Shown piece after piece: positions 1 through 9,989 of a stretch of DNA of 64,000 nt. The notes below the pieces were generated by a model. It had not been told where the DNA came from. It searched no databases and saw only the letters and a list, made by a program, of their open reading frames with translations. The position numbers were made by a program, and so were the translations under genes. The stretch comes from Nosema muscidifuracis. Taxonomy: Eukaryota > Microsporidia > Nosematidae. Positions within the stretch are counted from its first letter, which is position 1, and every line of letters begins with the position of its first letter. The stretch lies in assembly GCA_028335825.1 (NCBI GenBank), contig JAIOKI010000025.1, positions 264,751 through 328,750 of the forward strand. The letters are read 5' to 3'.

Positions 1-883
1 TAATTAAACTCTACGAGCAAATAAAAATAGGAAGTATAAGATATTGAAAATATAAAAATAAGTACAAGAGTAAAATATACTTAGTAAATTTTTTAATTAA
101 CTTCAAAAATAAAAGATAACCCAAATAAAATAAATTAAACTAGAAATTTTTATAATAATACTAACAAAATAAGAAAAGTTATCAGGATAAATATAATCAT
201 CACTAGTTTCCTTTTTGGTTTTTATCCTAAAATGATTTACATTTAAAAACTAGTTTGTTGACAACATTTTGATAAAAAATTAAGCTTTTTAGATTGATCA
301 AATAAACAAATCGAAGTGTATTAATCATTTTTTTGTGATATTTAACTATTAATTTAACATAGTCATTTACTAATATATTTTAATTATAAAAAAATGATTA
401 TTAAAATCACCTTTGTTATGAATTTATTAATTAAAAAGATAATTTTATAAAAAATTTAAACAAGACAATTAATTTTCTATTTAATCTAAAATTATCATTA
501 TAATAATTATATGAAATGATAATTTTATTTTATTTAATGATCTTACTCGAATCCATAAAATTGTTTATGACTGTTTCAATTTTTATACACTTCTTCTATT
601 CTTAATAGAATAAGTTCGCACTTCTTATTATGATGATTCTCTCTACTATATATGATATATAATAATTACATTCTTCCATCTAATAACCTATAAAATAATT
701 TAGTCTTATATTTATGTATTAAATCTAATTCATATTCAATTATTTTCTTTTTAAAATCAGTGATTCTTTTTCTTTTAATGTTAATGTATTTAAATCTTTC
801 TACTAATTAATAATTTCTATAGTTGATATAAATTCTTCATTATAAAGTTTTAAAGTATTCCTAGTGAGATATTCAAACTCAGA
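1..883. other. AT-rich stretch without a recognisable gene
   Basis: No open reading frame of credible length or composition is visible on either strand, and I see no RNA gene. Some minus-strand pieces around 540-860 have a coding-like texture but are broken too often to assign. The stretch ends at a solo LTR. Confidence 0.5.
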
Positions 884-964
884 TTGTTGATATTTTAAAA
901 ATTTTATAATAAGAACCCTAGTTTTTTAGGATGTCTGAAACGAATAAAAATAAAACTATTAACA
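884..964 (+). mobile_element. Solo LTR, same family as the LTR pair near 33 kb
   Basis: This is an 81-bp segment beginning TGTTGA and ending TTAACA. It aligns along its whole length with the two 80-bp LTRs of the mini-element at 32795-33537, including the shared core GGATGTCTGAAA. It differs from them at scattered positions, so it is older. The five bases before it (CAGAT) and after it (CAGGT) match at four of five positions, which fits a decayed 5-bp target duplication. No internal element sequence is attached. A solo LTR of this kind is normally left by recombination between the two ends of a full element. Confidence 0.75.
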
Positions 965-1143
965 CAGGTGATGTATCAAATGTTCATTTCTTTGATCAAG
1001 AAGTATTTCAAAAAATTAAAGTAGAAATAATTGTATTGATATTTTAAATATTTTGTTTTACTATTTATTTTATAAGTTAAAATACGAATTTTATAACTAA
1101 AGATTACCATTTAATAAAATAAAAATCAAATTTTGTTAAATAT

Positions 1144-1497
1144 TTAATGAACGCTAAGTGTTCTAGATTCCCCTTCTCCTATTTTAGTACCACAATTAGG
1201 ACAATAATCACAATCAAAAGTATGTGAGACATGACAAGATCTACAGGGATTCCCTCTTACCATACCTACCCCTATATAACAATTTTGACATGCTACATAA
1301 GGAGCAGAAGTTCCACAAGGCCATAGTGGTATAAAACATAATGTGAATATGTAATCATCTTTTTTATATAAAGGTCTTGATATTTGTGAACAATGTGGGC
1401 ATATAATTTTCTCTGGAAGTTGATCGTATCCATTTGGTCTATCAATAGACTTACTTCTTGGGTTACATCCTACTACAAGACAGCATGGATCACACAT
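1144..1497 (-). CDS. Small zinc-ribbon protein
   Basis: A 117-residue protein packed with cysteine pairs: CDPCC near the start, CPHC at about residues 33-36, CQNC at about 70, CRSC at about 86, and CDYC followed by CPNC at about 96-102. The central FTLCFIPLWPCG stretch and its spacing to the flanking CxxC knuckles resemble the fungal zinc-ribbon family Pfam calls zinc_ribbon_15, whose molecular role is not established. The reading frame stays open for three more codons to a TTG, but I start at the first ATG. There is no CCC motif upstream. No signal peptide or membrane segment is visible. Family identification is by pattern only. Confidence 0.75.
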   Translation of the reverse strand: MCDPCCLVVGCNPRSKSIDRPNGYDQLPEKIICPHCSQISRPLYKKDDYIFTLCFIPLWPCGTSAPYVACQNCYIGVGMVRGNPCRSCHVSHTFDCDYCPNCGTKIGEGESRTLSVH

Positions 1498-2985
1498 AGG
1501 ATACAAAAAAACAGATTTTATTTATAAAGATCTCCTTTAATAAAGGATATAAAAATAAGGAATCTTTCTATGATTTATAGAAAATATTTTTTATTTTATT
1601 TGTTTATATTAATGATTTATCAATATATTTAACATACTAAAAATATCAAAAAATAATTTATTTAAATTAAATCTTTTTGTATTATTATATGATATAAAAG
1701 CAGTAATTTCTTTTTTCTATATAAATAATAAATTATTAGTTTAAATTAAATCTTTTTGTATTATTATATAATATAAAAACAGTAATTTTTTTTTTCTATA
1801 TAGAGAATTTTTTATATAAATAATAAATTATTAGTTTAATAATTCAAATTACTCAAACATTATCAAAACAACGAGCATCAGCTTTAGGGTAGGTTAGAAC
1901 TATGGCTTTTAGAATTTTTTATATTCAATTAAATCTTCTTGTAATTTTTTATCTCATCATAAGTTCCCATGCATGTATCAAGTCATAAAGCTACAAATTT
2001 CTTATAATATTAGGTGTACCTGGTTTATTTATATTATCAATTTATTCTTCTTTCTTTCGTCCTTTTATATAAATCTTCCATTTCTTTAAGCTTTATTTCC
2101 GCCATTTAAAATATATTTCGTAAATGTTAATTTAGAATGCCATAAAAGTTAGTGATTCTTAAACGTGTTCTTACTTAATTTTTCTTGTTCTTTAGTCTAA
2201 ATCTTAGTAACTTTAAGTATTCTAAAATGATAAAAGTCGTTATTGAGATGAGTAATTACCATAAAAAAAATTAATCATCATATGATAAACTTTTATAATT
2301 TCAAAATAATTTCTGCTTTTATGATATTTTTTTATTTTTAAATTATTCTGTCAATTTAGAAAGTTTAATTAATTTTTTTTCATACGAAGTATCATTAAAA
2401 AGTACTTTCTTTTTATAATTGAATTGTATTTTTTATATAATATTTCCATAAGAATCTTTTTTAATATAAGGTATGTATATACACATTTCTTGTATACATC
2501 TTAATTTCACTAATGACTCACTATATTAAGAATATTATTAATTCTGACAGTTTATTAATTAATATGTTAATAAATAGATTTTAGTTAAATCTTGTCACAA
2601 ATGTAAACATATTAATATGCTAATAAATATAACTCTTTTATGTAAAACGTAATTATTTTCTCTTTTTATATTAGGAGAATCTTTTTTAAATATTATGATG
2701 ATTATAAAAAGCTTTCATTAATACAAATAGAAATTTTAAGGTTCTAAACTAATGTTTTATCACACATAAATGTAAAATAATTTATTTATTATGATTTAAT
2801 TAAATTTTAAAATATCTAATATAACATCAAAAAATTATCAAATTTCAAAATATTTTATAAGGCTATTTGTTAAAAATAAATACATAAAACAAGATATTTA
2901 GTTTTATTAAATTAAAAAATTTCTATACAATAAGTTAATTTATATTGAAAATTATATATTTTTAATATTTTAATTTACATTTACA
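1498..2985. other. Intergenic, with a tandem duplication and possible gene remnant
   Basis: The part nearest the zinc-ribbon gene holds a two-copy tandem repeat (1662-1838). Minus-strand pieces between about 1860 and 2110 read like fragments of a lost gene. They include a 22-codon ORF starting MAEIKLKEMEDLYKR and stretches such as KPGTPNIIRNL in another frame, but no intact frame links them. The rest (2110-2985) shows nothing recognisable. Confidence 0.4.
1662..1838. repeat. Two-copy tandem repeat, unit about 79 bp
   Basis: The unit starts TTAAATTAAATCTTTTTG and ends in the AAATTATTAG run. Copy one covers about 1662-1740. Copy two covers about 1741-1838 and carries an extra AGAGAATTTTTTATAT-like insert. 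The copies are otherwise nearly identical, which suggests a recent local duplication. Confidence 0.8.
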
Positions 2986-4056
2986 TTACATTATATTTAT
3001 TATTTTATTTATAATAATAAAATGTTTCATATGACAAACTTCTTTTATCTTTAATAAATAATCATTTCTATTTTTTAAAATATTTTCATCATTTAAAATA
3101 TCTTTATGATTTTTTCCTTTCCAAAAATATCTTAAAAAATTATTAAAAACCCTTTTTGTTTTAACAAATAAACTATTCGAGTTTTTTTTATAATAAAATT
3201 CGATAAGTTTCATATATAAATCTTCTAAATATATTAAATTAATATCTTTGACAAGAGTTTCTGATAGATCAGTCGACATATTTTCTGAATACCTATCTTT
3301 TTTCATTTTATATTTTTTATTTAGCATATAATAGTATACAACACATTCTATATATATTTCAAATGAATCTAATAAATCAAAAACTATTTTTATACGTGTT
3401 ATGAAGTATAAATTACTTTGTATTAGATTTTTATCTTCATCATCAGTTAATTTTTCAATAATATTTATTAACTCATTTATATTTTTTAAATAATTAGGTG
3501 TATTGAAAATATCTTTATAAGCTTCATTAAGAGAATTCTGAATAGATATCAATATTTTACATAGATTTTTAAATATTATTTTTTTTTCTTTAGATAAAGA
3601 AAACCACTTGTTTATTTTTCTAAAAAATATTTCTATAACTGATTCATTAATTTTTCTTATTAAGTTTATACAAATCTCTTTAGTTTTTTTTTCATTGTAG
3701 ACCGGATTATTCTTTTTTAAACCATCTCTTAAAAATATATACGATAATTTAATCTTATCTATATCGTTAAATGATTCAATTTTTTCATATCCATCATTAT
3801 TAAAATATTTCCATACAGAACAACGATTAATTATAAAGTCTAATTCATTAATATTATCTAAATTTATTATAGAATTTTTTTTTAAACCTTGATTAACTTT
3901 TTTATTCTTCATTTTTTTAGAATTAATTTCATCACTGGGTTTATTAAATTCTCCACTAGGATTTTTATCATCATCTATATTGTCTTTATAAATATATATC
4001 ATAATTAGTAAAAATATACTTATAGTAAAAATTAGAAATTTGTGCCTGAATTTCAT
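2986..4056 (-). CDS. Membrane-anchored protein of unknown function
   Basis: A 356-residue protein. One N-terminal hydrophobic segment (about residues 6-25) could be a signal anchor or an uncleaved signal peptide. A short charged linker rich in D, N, K and S follows (about 25-60), then a Lys/Ile/Asn-rich, probably helical body. Start support is good: a CCC tract lies eight bases upstream of the ATG. It matches no family I know. The next gene (4724-6400) lies on the same strand and shares the layout of N-terminal anchor, charged linker and helical body, so the two may be a distant tandem duplication. That is inference from layout and composition, not from an alignment. Confidence 0.75.
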   Translation of the reverse strand: MKFRHKFLIFTISIFLLIMIYIYKDNIDDDKNPSGEFNKPSDEINSKKMKNKKVNQGLKKNSIINLDNINELDFIINRCSVWKYFNNDGYEKIESFNDIDKIKLSYIFLRDGLKKNNPVYNEKKTKEICINLIRKINESVIEIFFRKINKWFSLSKEKKIIFKNLCKILISIQNSLNEAYKDIFNTPNYLKNINELINIIEKLTDDEDKNLIQSNLYFITRIKIVFDLLDSFEIYIECVVYYYMLNKKYKMKKDRYSENMSTDLSETLVKDINLIYLEDLYMKLIEFYYKKNSNSLFVKTKRVFNNFLRYFWKGKNHKDILNDENILKNRNDYLLKIKEVCHMKHFIIINKIINIM

Positions 4057-4064
4057 ATCTTAAA

Positions 4065-4067
4065 GGG
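4065..4067 (-). promoter_or_regulatory. CCC start-proximal motif of the 2986-4056 gene
   Basis: An ACCC tract sits just upstream of the ATG at 4056. The same motif recurs before many genes in this window and is known as a start-proximal signal in microsporidia. Confidence 0.65.
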
Positions 4068-4364
4068 TAAAAACTGTATTTTTAATATTTTAGATTATAA
4101 TTGTACAATTTATTAAATTTTAAAAATGTAACATTTTTGTATGTAAAATATTATAATTTGTTTATAAATACAAACAAAACTATTCTAAATTAATTAATAT
4201 TAATAACAGTTGATTTATTAATTTTTGAGATATTTGACATAAAATTAATAATTTTTTAAAAATAAACTTTATAAAAAAACTGACGTCATGAAACGGAATT
4301 TATCAATAAAAGTGTATTTAATAAAATATATTTAATATTATATATCTCTTTGGTAATTTAACAA

Positions 4365-4660
4365 TATATTCCTAAAAATAACAGTATATTTTTTTAAATA
4401 GTATATATATAAAAATAAGCATTTATTCCTTTAAATAATATATCTAAAAATAATCATTTATTCTTAAAAATAAGAAAATACTCCCTTAAATAGTAACCTA
4501 AAAATAACATTTATTCCTAAAAATAAACATTTATTCTTTTAAATATATATATAAAAATAATCATTTATTACTAAAATAACCATTTATTCCTAAAATTAAT
4601 TATTTATTCCTAAAATTAATTATTTATTCCTTAAAATAATATATTTAAAATAACTTCTTA
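4365..4660. repeat. Degenerate tandem repeat in a gene gap
   Basis: The gap 4057-4723 contains no gene. Its downstream part is built from repeated versions of AAAATAATCATTTATTCCTA, about a dozen imperfect copies of roughly 20-35 bp. The repeat is not seen elsewhere in the window. Confidence 0.75.
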
Positions 4661-4723
4661 AATTACAACCAAGATATAAAAGATTCTACTCCATACTAAA
4701 ATATAATAAGACTACTTCATAAA

Positions 4724-6400
4724 TCAACTATTCTTCTTTTCACTATTTTTTATCATCTCTTTAATTTTATTAGATATGATTATTACTTCATTATTAATAT
4801 TGTTAATTATATTAATCACCAGACTAAATGATAATCTATCATACACAAAATTATTTTCTTTGTTCAATTCTTTATTAAGTTCTTCTGAAATATTATAATT
4901 ATTTTCAAATATTTCCAATACACTATCAAGAATTTTTATACATTTTTTATTATCATCTTTATAATTAATAGATGTGTAATGGAAGACATTCCTAGCATAA
5001 ATTATATTTCGAGTTATTCTCATTATTAAATCTATTAGATTTTTTAAAGAGAGTCCATATTTAGTTATTGGTTCAAATTTAAAACTTACACTTAGAGATT
5101 TCATCATATTACATTTATATATTAAAAAATTGAAATAATATATTCCACAGAAACATTTTTCTAAACATTTACATTCTCTACCTATTTCATTCAATACTTC
5201 TTCATTATCTATTACTTTTTTAATATCTACTTTATCTAACCAATCTTCAATATCTTCATTATCATCATAAAACTTTTTAAAATCATTCTCTTCTTTTTCA
5301 CTTTCTTCATTTTCCATTCTTAATAAATCATTAGATAAATCTATTATTGTATGAAATATATTTTTAAGTGTTATTTTTATATTTCTTTTTTCTTCTTCAA
5401 TATTTAAAGATACATAATTATTTAAATCTTTTGTATTTAAAAATATATTAAATCCAATTAATTTATAAATATTATTTTCATTAAGTATTGTCAATAACTT
5501 ATATAATATAATCACTACAGTATTACATTTATTCTTAATATCACAATTCATAAGTGTATTATCAATTAAATTATCTAATATATAAATATCATTCCATAAA
5601 TCATCTAAATTATCATCTACCATAAATTCACAATAATTTGATAATAAATTATCAAAAGCTTGAACTAATATTTTTATTCTCTTATGTTTTCTTAAATCTT
5701 TAAAATATTCAAATATATAAATTAATTCATCTACTAATTTATTTCTAAATGAAACAAAGACCATCATTTTTAAATTATTAAATTCTTCTTCTTTTAGTTG
5801 AAATTTATTTCCATTTAAAGATCCCATAAAATTTTCTATTTCAATCATATATGAAGGAATAAGATTGAACATAAAATAATCAAAATTATTATAATCGGAT
5901 GAATTATTATAAAGCTTATATAAATATTTAAAATAGGCTTGTGGAATTTTTAGAGGGGGTGTATCTTTTTTATTAAATTCTTTAGTATCATTTTTATCAA
6001 ATTCTTGACTATTATTTTTATTATTAGTATCATTTTTATATTCTTTATTATCACTGATGTTGTACTCCTTATTAGTATCATTTTTATTAAATTCATTAGT
6101 ATTATTTTTATCACCTTCAATTTTTCTACTATCATATTCTTTATTAAATTCATTATTTTTATCACCTTCATTACTTTTACTATCATTTGTATTAAATTCT
6201 TGACTATCATAATCTTCACTACTTTTATCACTTTCACTACTTTTATCACTTTCATTACTCTTATCACTTTTATCACTTTCATTACTTTTATTATTTTCAC
6301 TATTTTTATTATCTTCATTACTTTTACTTTCATATATCTTTATACAACAAATAATTAAAATTATTAAAATTAATATTCCAAATAAATCTTTCTTATTCAT
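4724..6400 (-). CDS. Membrane-anchored protein with an Asp/Asn/Ser repeat linker
   Basis: A 558-residue protein of unknown function. The frame stays open 14 codons further, to an ATG only 16 bases from the kinesin stop codon. However, an ACCC tract lies six bases before the ATG at 6400, so I take that one. The product then opens with a clean hydrophobic anchor (about residues 4-22). Residues 25-150 are a low-complexity linker of SNESDKS/SSESDKS and KNDTNKE-type repeats. The remainder is helical, Leu/Ile/Asn-rich and carries a small cysteine cluster (ECKCLEKCFC, near residue 405). The layout resembles the neighbouring 356-residue gene. A secreted or endomembrane location is likely, but no enzymatic motif is visible. 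Confidence 0.8.
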   Translation of the reverse strand: MNKKDLFGILILIILIICCIKIYESKSNEDNKNSENNKSNESDKSDKSNESDKSSESDKSSEDYDSQEFNTNDSKSNEGDKNNEFNKEYDSRKIEGDKNNTNEFNKNDTNKEYNISDNKEYKNDTNNKNNSQEFDKNDTKEFNKKDTPPLKIPQAYFKYLYKLYNNSSDYNNFDYFMFNLIPSYMIEIENFMGSLNGNKFQLKEEEFNNLKMMVFVSFRNKLVDELIYIFEYFKDLRKHKRIKILVQAFDNLLSNYCEFMVDDNLDDLWNDIYILDNLIDNTLMNCDIKNKCNTVVIILYKLLTILNENNIYKLIGFNIFLNTKDLNNYVSLNIEEEKRNIKITLKNIFHTIIDLSNDLLRMENEESEKEENDFKKFYDDNEDIEDWLDKVDIKKVIDNEEVLNEIGRECKCLEKCFCGIYYFNFLIYKCNMMKSLSVSFKFEPITKYGLSLKNLIDLIMRITRNIIYARNVFHYTSINYKDDNKKCIKILDSVLEIFENNYNISEELNKELNKENNFVYDRLSFSLVINIINNINNEVIIISNKIKEMIKNSEKKNS

Positions 6401-6406
6401 AAATAT

Positions 6407-6409
6407 GGG
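6407..6409 (-). promoter_or_regulatory. CCC motif that decides the 6400 start
   Basis: ACCC lies six bases upstream of the second in-frame ATG of the 4724-6400 gene. The first in-frame ATG has no such tract. The motif thus favours the shorter protein, which begins with its membrane anchor. Confidence 0.7.
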
Positions 6410-6458
6410 TAAATAATATTTTTCAGTTTCTATTTTGGTCATTATTTTTTTAAATTAA

Positions 6459-8990
6459 TTATATTCTATAAAAACTTTCTATATAATTAATCTCCTTATT
6501 TTGTGAAGCTACATAAATTCCATTCCCATATCTTACCATACATAAAATTGATCCATTAACTTTATAACTTCCTACACAGAATACACTATTATCACAATAA
6601 TCCCAATATCTTAATGTACCATTCTTAGATCCAGTGACGAATGAATCTTCAAGTGCTGATCCACACTTTATCCATGAAGAATGTGCATTAGGAACTGTTT
6701 TTATTATTTCCCCATTTCTCCATCTTTTTAATGCACAATCTCTTCCTAAACTTATTAAATCTTCTTTATAAATAAGTAAGGAATGTACACTGTCATAATG
6801 AGGAGGAGTCAGAAGTTTTTTAATATTTGAATTTAACATTTTTATATCATGATCTCTACTAGCTGTATAAATTATATCTTTTTGTTGTTCGATACAAAAT
6901 ATTGTCCCAGAATGTATTCTATCATTTTTAATTTTCATATTTCTTATATCTAATATACTAAGACTACCATCTTCATGTCCAGTATAAATTAAATTATTAG
7001 ATTTATGTATACATGATATTTCATTCTTATATGCATACAAAGGAGTATTATTTTTTATTCTAGTATCGTATTGTTTAAGTATCATTCTAGTAGAATAATA
7101 AATATTATCATCTACTTCTATAATCTTTACTCCAGTATCACTAAATAAATCTATTATAGATTTATCATATATTCTTACTTTATTATCCATAGATGAAAAA
7201 ATAAGCTTATTTTTATAAATATTCATAGAATGAGGTATGTAACCTGAAATTTTATCCTTAGATTGAGTATCCATTAAAACTTTCTCTTTACGAGGGGTCC
7301 ATAATGTACTCTTTTTCTTAGGAGGAGATATATCAAAAGTGACGTGTTTATTATCTCCCCATGAAAATTTATTATTTTCTTTCTTATTTGAATGGTGTTC
7401 TTTCTTATTTAAATGGTGTTCTTTTATATTATCTTTATATTCATTTGTTTTATTAAAATGATGTTCATTTACTTGATTATTTATATTCCCTATTTTATTT
7501 ATACTATCTATTTTATTGATATTATTTTCGATCTCTTTAATATTCAATTCTTTCATATCATCTTTAAAATTATTTATTATTTCATGATTATCTTTTACAT
7601 GACAATTTATTCTTTCATTATAATCTTGTTTGTAATCACTTATTTCTTCATTATAATTATTATTTACATGATCATTATTTGATTGATTATCTTTTACATT
7701 ACAATTTATTCCTTTTTTATAATTATTATTTAATTGATTATCTTTTACATCACAATTTATTCCTTTTTTATAATTATTATTTAATTGATTATAATTCTTT
7801 TTAAAATCTTCAAATTCTTTCTTAATTTTTTCATTTTCATTAATTAAATTCTGTACAAATGGATGTTTAACAATTTCTTGTGCTAAATCTTCACTCTTCT
7901 CTTTTTTTCCCATTTCATACTCTAATTTATTTTTTAAAATTCTATTTTCTTTAACTAATTCTTCTGTATTGACATGTCCAGATTTTCTAATCCTTTCTTT
8001 AAGTATTTGATTCTCATTTCTTAATTTATGTACTTCCTTTTTTAATCTTATAAGTTCCATTCTACTATTATCTACTTCAATATTTCTTCGTACATTTGTT
8101 TGTATACTAGCAGCTCTATTTGCATATTTTAATGTGTTATTTGTTTCATTCATATCTGTATGTAAAGCACTTATACAAGCTATCATAAGTACACGACCAT
8201 TAAGACAACTTTGTAATATTCTAGTTAATTTACTATCTCTAAATGGTACATGTTTAGATTTCTTATATAAAGCTGATATTACATTTCCTAAAGCTAAAAG
8301 TCCTCCATTTATTGATATAGATTCTTTTACTCTATCACCTACACACATTGTTCTTTTTAATCTCTCAGATCCTGCTAAATCTACAAATGAAAATTTTGAT
8401 GTTATTGATTTACCTTCTTCTTCTTTTCTATAAAATATACTAAAAATAGCATGAGATCTTGAAGATTCAGAATTCATTTTTGTACATTTAGTTGTTCGTT
8501 CCATACATCCTTTTCTTAAAACATTCAATCCTTCTTCTACACTCCCAAGATCTATTTCAGTAGCACCTGCTATACAAATATCTCCTTTTACTTCACGAAT
8601 ACTTAAAGGAATTTTATGATCACTAAGTAAATCTATAACATCTTCGTTATAAACTTCTATAAATGTACAAGTAAGTTTTACTTGATTATTAAATAAATAT
8701 TCAAGAGATTTTGGTACTATTCCTGATGTATCATTTGGACTTATTCCCATTGTATAAGTCTTACCTGATCCAGTTTGTCCATAAGCTAAGACTGTACAAT
8801 TGTATCCATTTATAAAAGATTTAAGAAGATTGAGAATACTTCCTTCAAACATTTGTCTTTGTGTTGTTGTTAAGTGTACTCTATTAAAATTATATTTCTT
8901 AGTTCCTACTTGTAAAGTATTGTTCGTAGTTTCTATTGATGATTCGAGTGCAGGTTTTATGCGGATTTCTACATTTATATTATTATGCAT
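6459..8990 (-). CDS. Kinesin-4/KIF21-type motor with C-terminal WD40 propeller
   Basis: An 843-residue plus-end-directed-type motor. The motor domain fills residues 1 to about 310. It has the P-loop GQTGSGKT (about 72-79), switch I NSESSRSH (about 172-180) and switch II DLAGSER (about 203-209), followed by a neck (KYANRAASIQ). Residues 315-400 are predicted coiled coil. Residues 400-560 are a low-complexity Asn/Lys linker with imperfect repeats of NQLNNNYKKGIN type. Residues about 590-843 form WD40-like repeats. The segment RDCALKRWRNGEII followed by PNAHSSW closely resembles the KIF21A/B propeller, and motor plus WD40 is the KIF21 architecture within kinesin-4. KIF21 proteins act at microtubule plus ends and slow microtubule growth. 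A CCC tract lies eight bases before the ATG. Confidence 0.9.
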   Translation of the reverse strand: MHNNINVEIRIKPALESSIETTNNTLQVGTKKYNFNRVHLTTTQRQMFEGSILNLLKSFINGYNCTVLAYGQTGSGKTYTMGISPNDTSGIVPKSLEYLFNNQVKLTCTFIEVYNEDVIDLLSDHKIPLSIREVKGDICIAGATEIDLGSVEEGLNVLRKGCMERTTKCTKMNSESSRSHAIFSIFYRKEEEGKSITSKFSFVDLAGSERLKRTMCVGDRVKESISINGGLLALGNVISALYKKSKHVPFRDSKLTRILQSCLNGRVLMIACISALHTDMNETNNTLKYANRAASIQTNVRRNIEVDNSRMELIRLKKEVHKLRNENQILKERIRKSGHVNTEELVKENRILKNKLEYEMGKKEKSEDLAQEIVKHPFVQNLINENEKIKKEFEDFKKNYNQLNNNYKKGINCDVKDNQLNNNYKKGINCNVKDNQSNNDHVNNNYNEEISDYKQDYNERINCHVKDNHEIINNFKDDMKELNIKEIENNINKIDSINKIGNINNQVNEHHFNKTNEYKDNIKEHHLNKKEHHSNKKENNKFSWGDNKHVTFDISPPKKKSTLWTPRKEKVLMDTQSKDKISGYIPHSMNIYKNKLIFSSMDNKVRIYDKSIIDLFSDTGVKIIEVDDNIYYSTRMILKQYDTRIKNNTPLYAYKNEISCIHKSNNLIYTGHEDGSLSILDIRNMKIKNDRIHSGTIFCIEQQKDIIYTASRDHDIKMLNSNIKKLLTPPHYDSVHSLLIYKEDLISLGRDCALKRWRNGEIIKTVPNAHSSWIKCGSALEDSFVTGSKNGTLRYWDYCDNSVFCVGSYKVNGSILCMVRYGNGIYVASQNKEINYIESFYRI

Positions 8991-9456
8991 AAAAATAAGG
9001 GTGCAAAATTTGAATATTGTAGGACATTAAAGTAAAATTAATATTAGTATGTGAAATAGATATTATAATGTAAAATAAATATTAGTATGTAAAATAATAT
9101 GATAGGATGCTAATGTAAAATAAATATTATAATGTAAAATAAATATTAGTATGTAAAATAATTGATAGGAAGCTAATGTAAAATAAATATTTTGTTAAAA
9201 ATATATTAATAAAAATACTTTGTTAATAACACTCTGTTAAAATAATAAGAAAATATACTAATAAAATTATACTAAGAAAATATACTAAGAAAATATACTA
9301 ATAAAATTATACTAATAAAAATTATACTAATAAAAAATATACTAAGAAAAAAACTTTATTAATATTTTAATTTGAAGATATTTTTTAAATGTTTTATTTG
9401 ATACGAAACATTTGTTACAGATTTTTTTGTTATAAAATACATTACTTAAAATTCTT
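8991..9456. repeat. Gene gap filled by two AT-rich tandem repeats
   Basis: From about 9040 to 9190 the gap repeats ATGTAAAATAAATATTAGT-like units. From about 9225 to 9350 it repeats units of ACTAATAAAATTAT or ACTAAGAAAATAT type. The CCC motif of the kinesin gene (8999-9001) sits at the left edge. Nothing coding is visible. Confidence 0.75.
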
Positions 9457-9708
9457 ATGTTAATATTTTTTATACTAAGATTTATTCTAACTATTAATGC
9501 TGATTTAAAACAAGCTCTTCGTGATGAAGATATAAGAATGGCTAGACATTTAATAAGTGAAGGAATTACTGTTACTCATCCAGATTACCCTTTCTTAAAA
9601 AATGAGAATTGGATGTCTCCTATTAAAAAGCATAATTCAGAAGAACTTGGGAAAGAAGATGCTAGAATGTTTAGACATCTTAAAAATCAAGGATTTACAG
9701 TTAATTAA
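9457..9708 (+). CDS. Small secreted protein with an internal duplication
   Basis: An 83-residue protein with an N-terminal hydrophobic signal peptide (about residues 1-15). The rest contains two related blocks. Residues about 22-40 (EDIRMARHLISEGITV) and about 66-83 (EDARMFRHLKNQGFTV) share ED-RM-RHL--G-TV. The spacing loosely recalls half of an ankyrin repeat, but it is too short to assign. It has coding-like composition and a clear signal peptide, and lies between divergently placed genes. It is a candidate exported protein of unknown role. No CCC motif was found. Confidence 0.7.
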   Translation: MLIFFILRFILTINADLKQALRDEDIRMARHLISEGITVTHPDYPFLKNENWMSPIKKHNSEELGKEDARMFRHLKNQGFTVN

Positions 9709-9769
9709 ATTTTTTAAAGTACTAAAAATAAATTATCTTTAGGGATGTTTTCAAGTGAGTATCAAAGAC

Positions 9770-9895
9770 TAGATATTTTTCTTAATTATTTCTTACTTAC
9801 TTTTCTTAATCATTTCTTATTGACTTTTCTTAATAGTTCCTTACTTACTTTTATTAATAATTTCTTACTGACTTTTCTTAATAATTTCTTTAAAG
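9770..9895. repeat. Tandem repeat of about 23 bp between two genes
   Basis: Five or so imperfect copies of TTCTTACTTACTTTTCTTAAT fill the middle of the short gap before the SAR1 gene. The unit is private to this gap. Confidence 0.75.
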
Positions 9896-9989
9896 TAATT
9901 AATTGAATATAAGCTTTTATATATGAAATTTATACGTCATTCTTAATTATATGCATAAATATAAAAGTTAAAATATATGAAATAAATTT

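Noticed and set aside
5950-6358. Long ORFs on both strands over the repeat linker of the 4724-6400 gene
   Set aside because: They are made of Ile/Lys/Met or Ile/Phe/Thr runs that are other-frame readings of the SDKS/NDT repeats in the real gene.
7413-9030. Plus-strand ORFs opposite the kinesin gene
   Set aside because: All lie antisense to conserved motor or linker sequence and have no coding-like composition of their own.
9457-9708. Ankyrin repeat protein
   Set aside because: The resemblance covers only half a repeat and lacks the TPLH and GAD-type positions.
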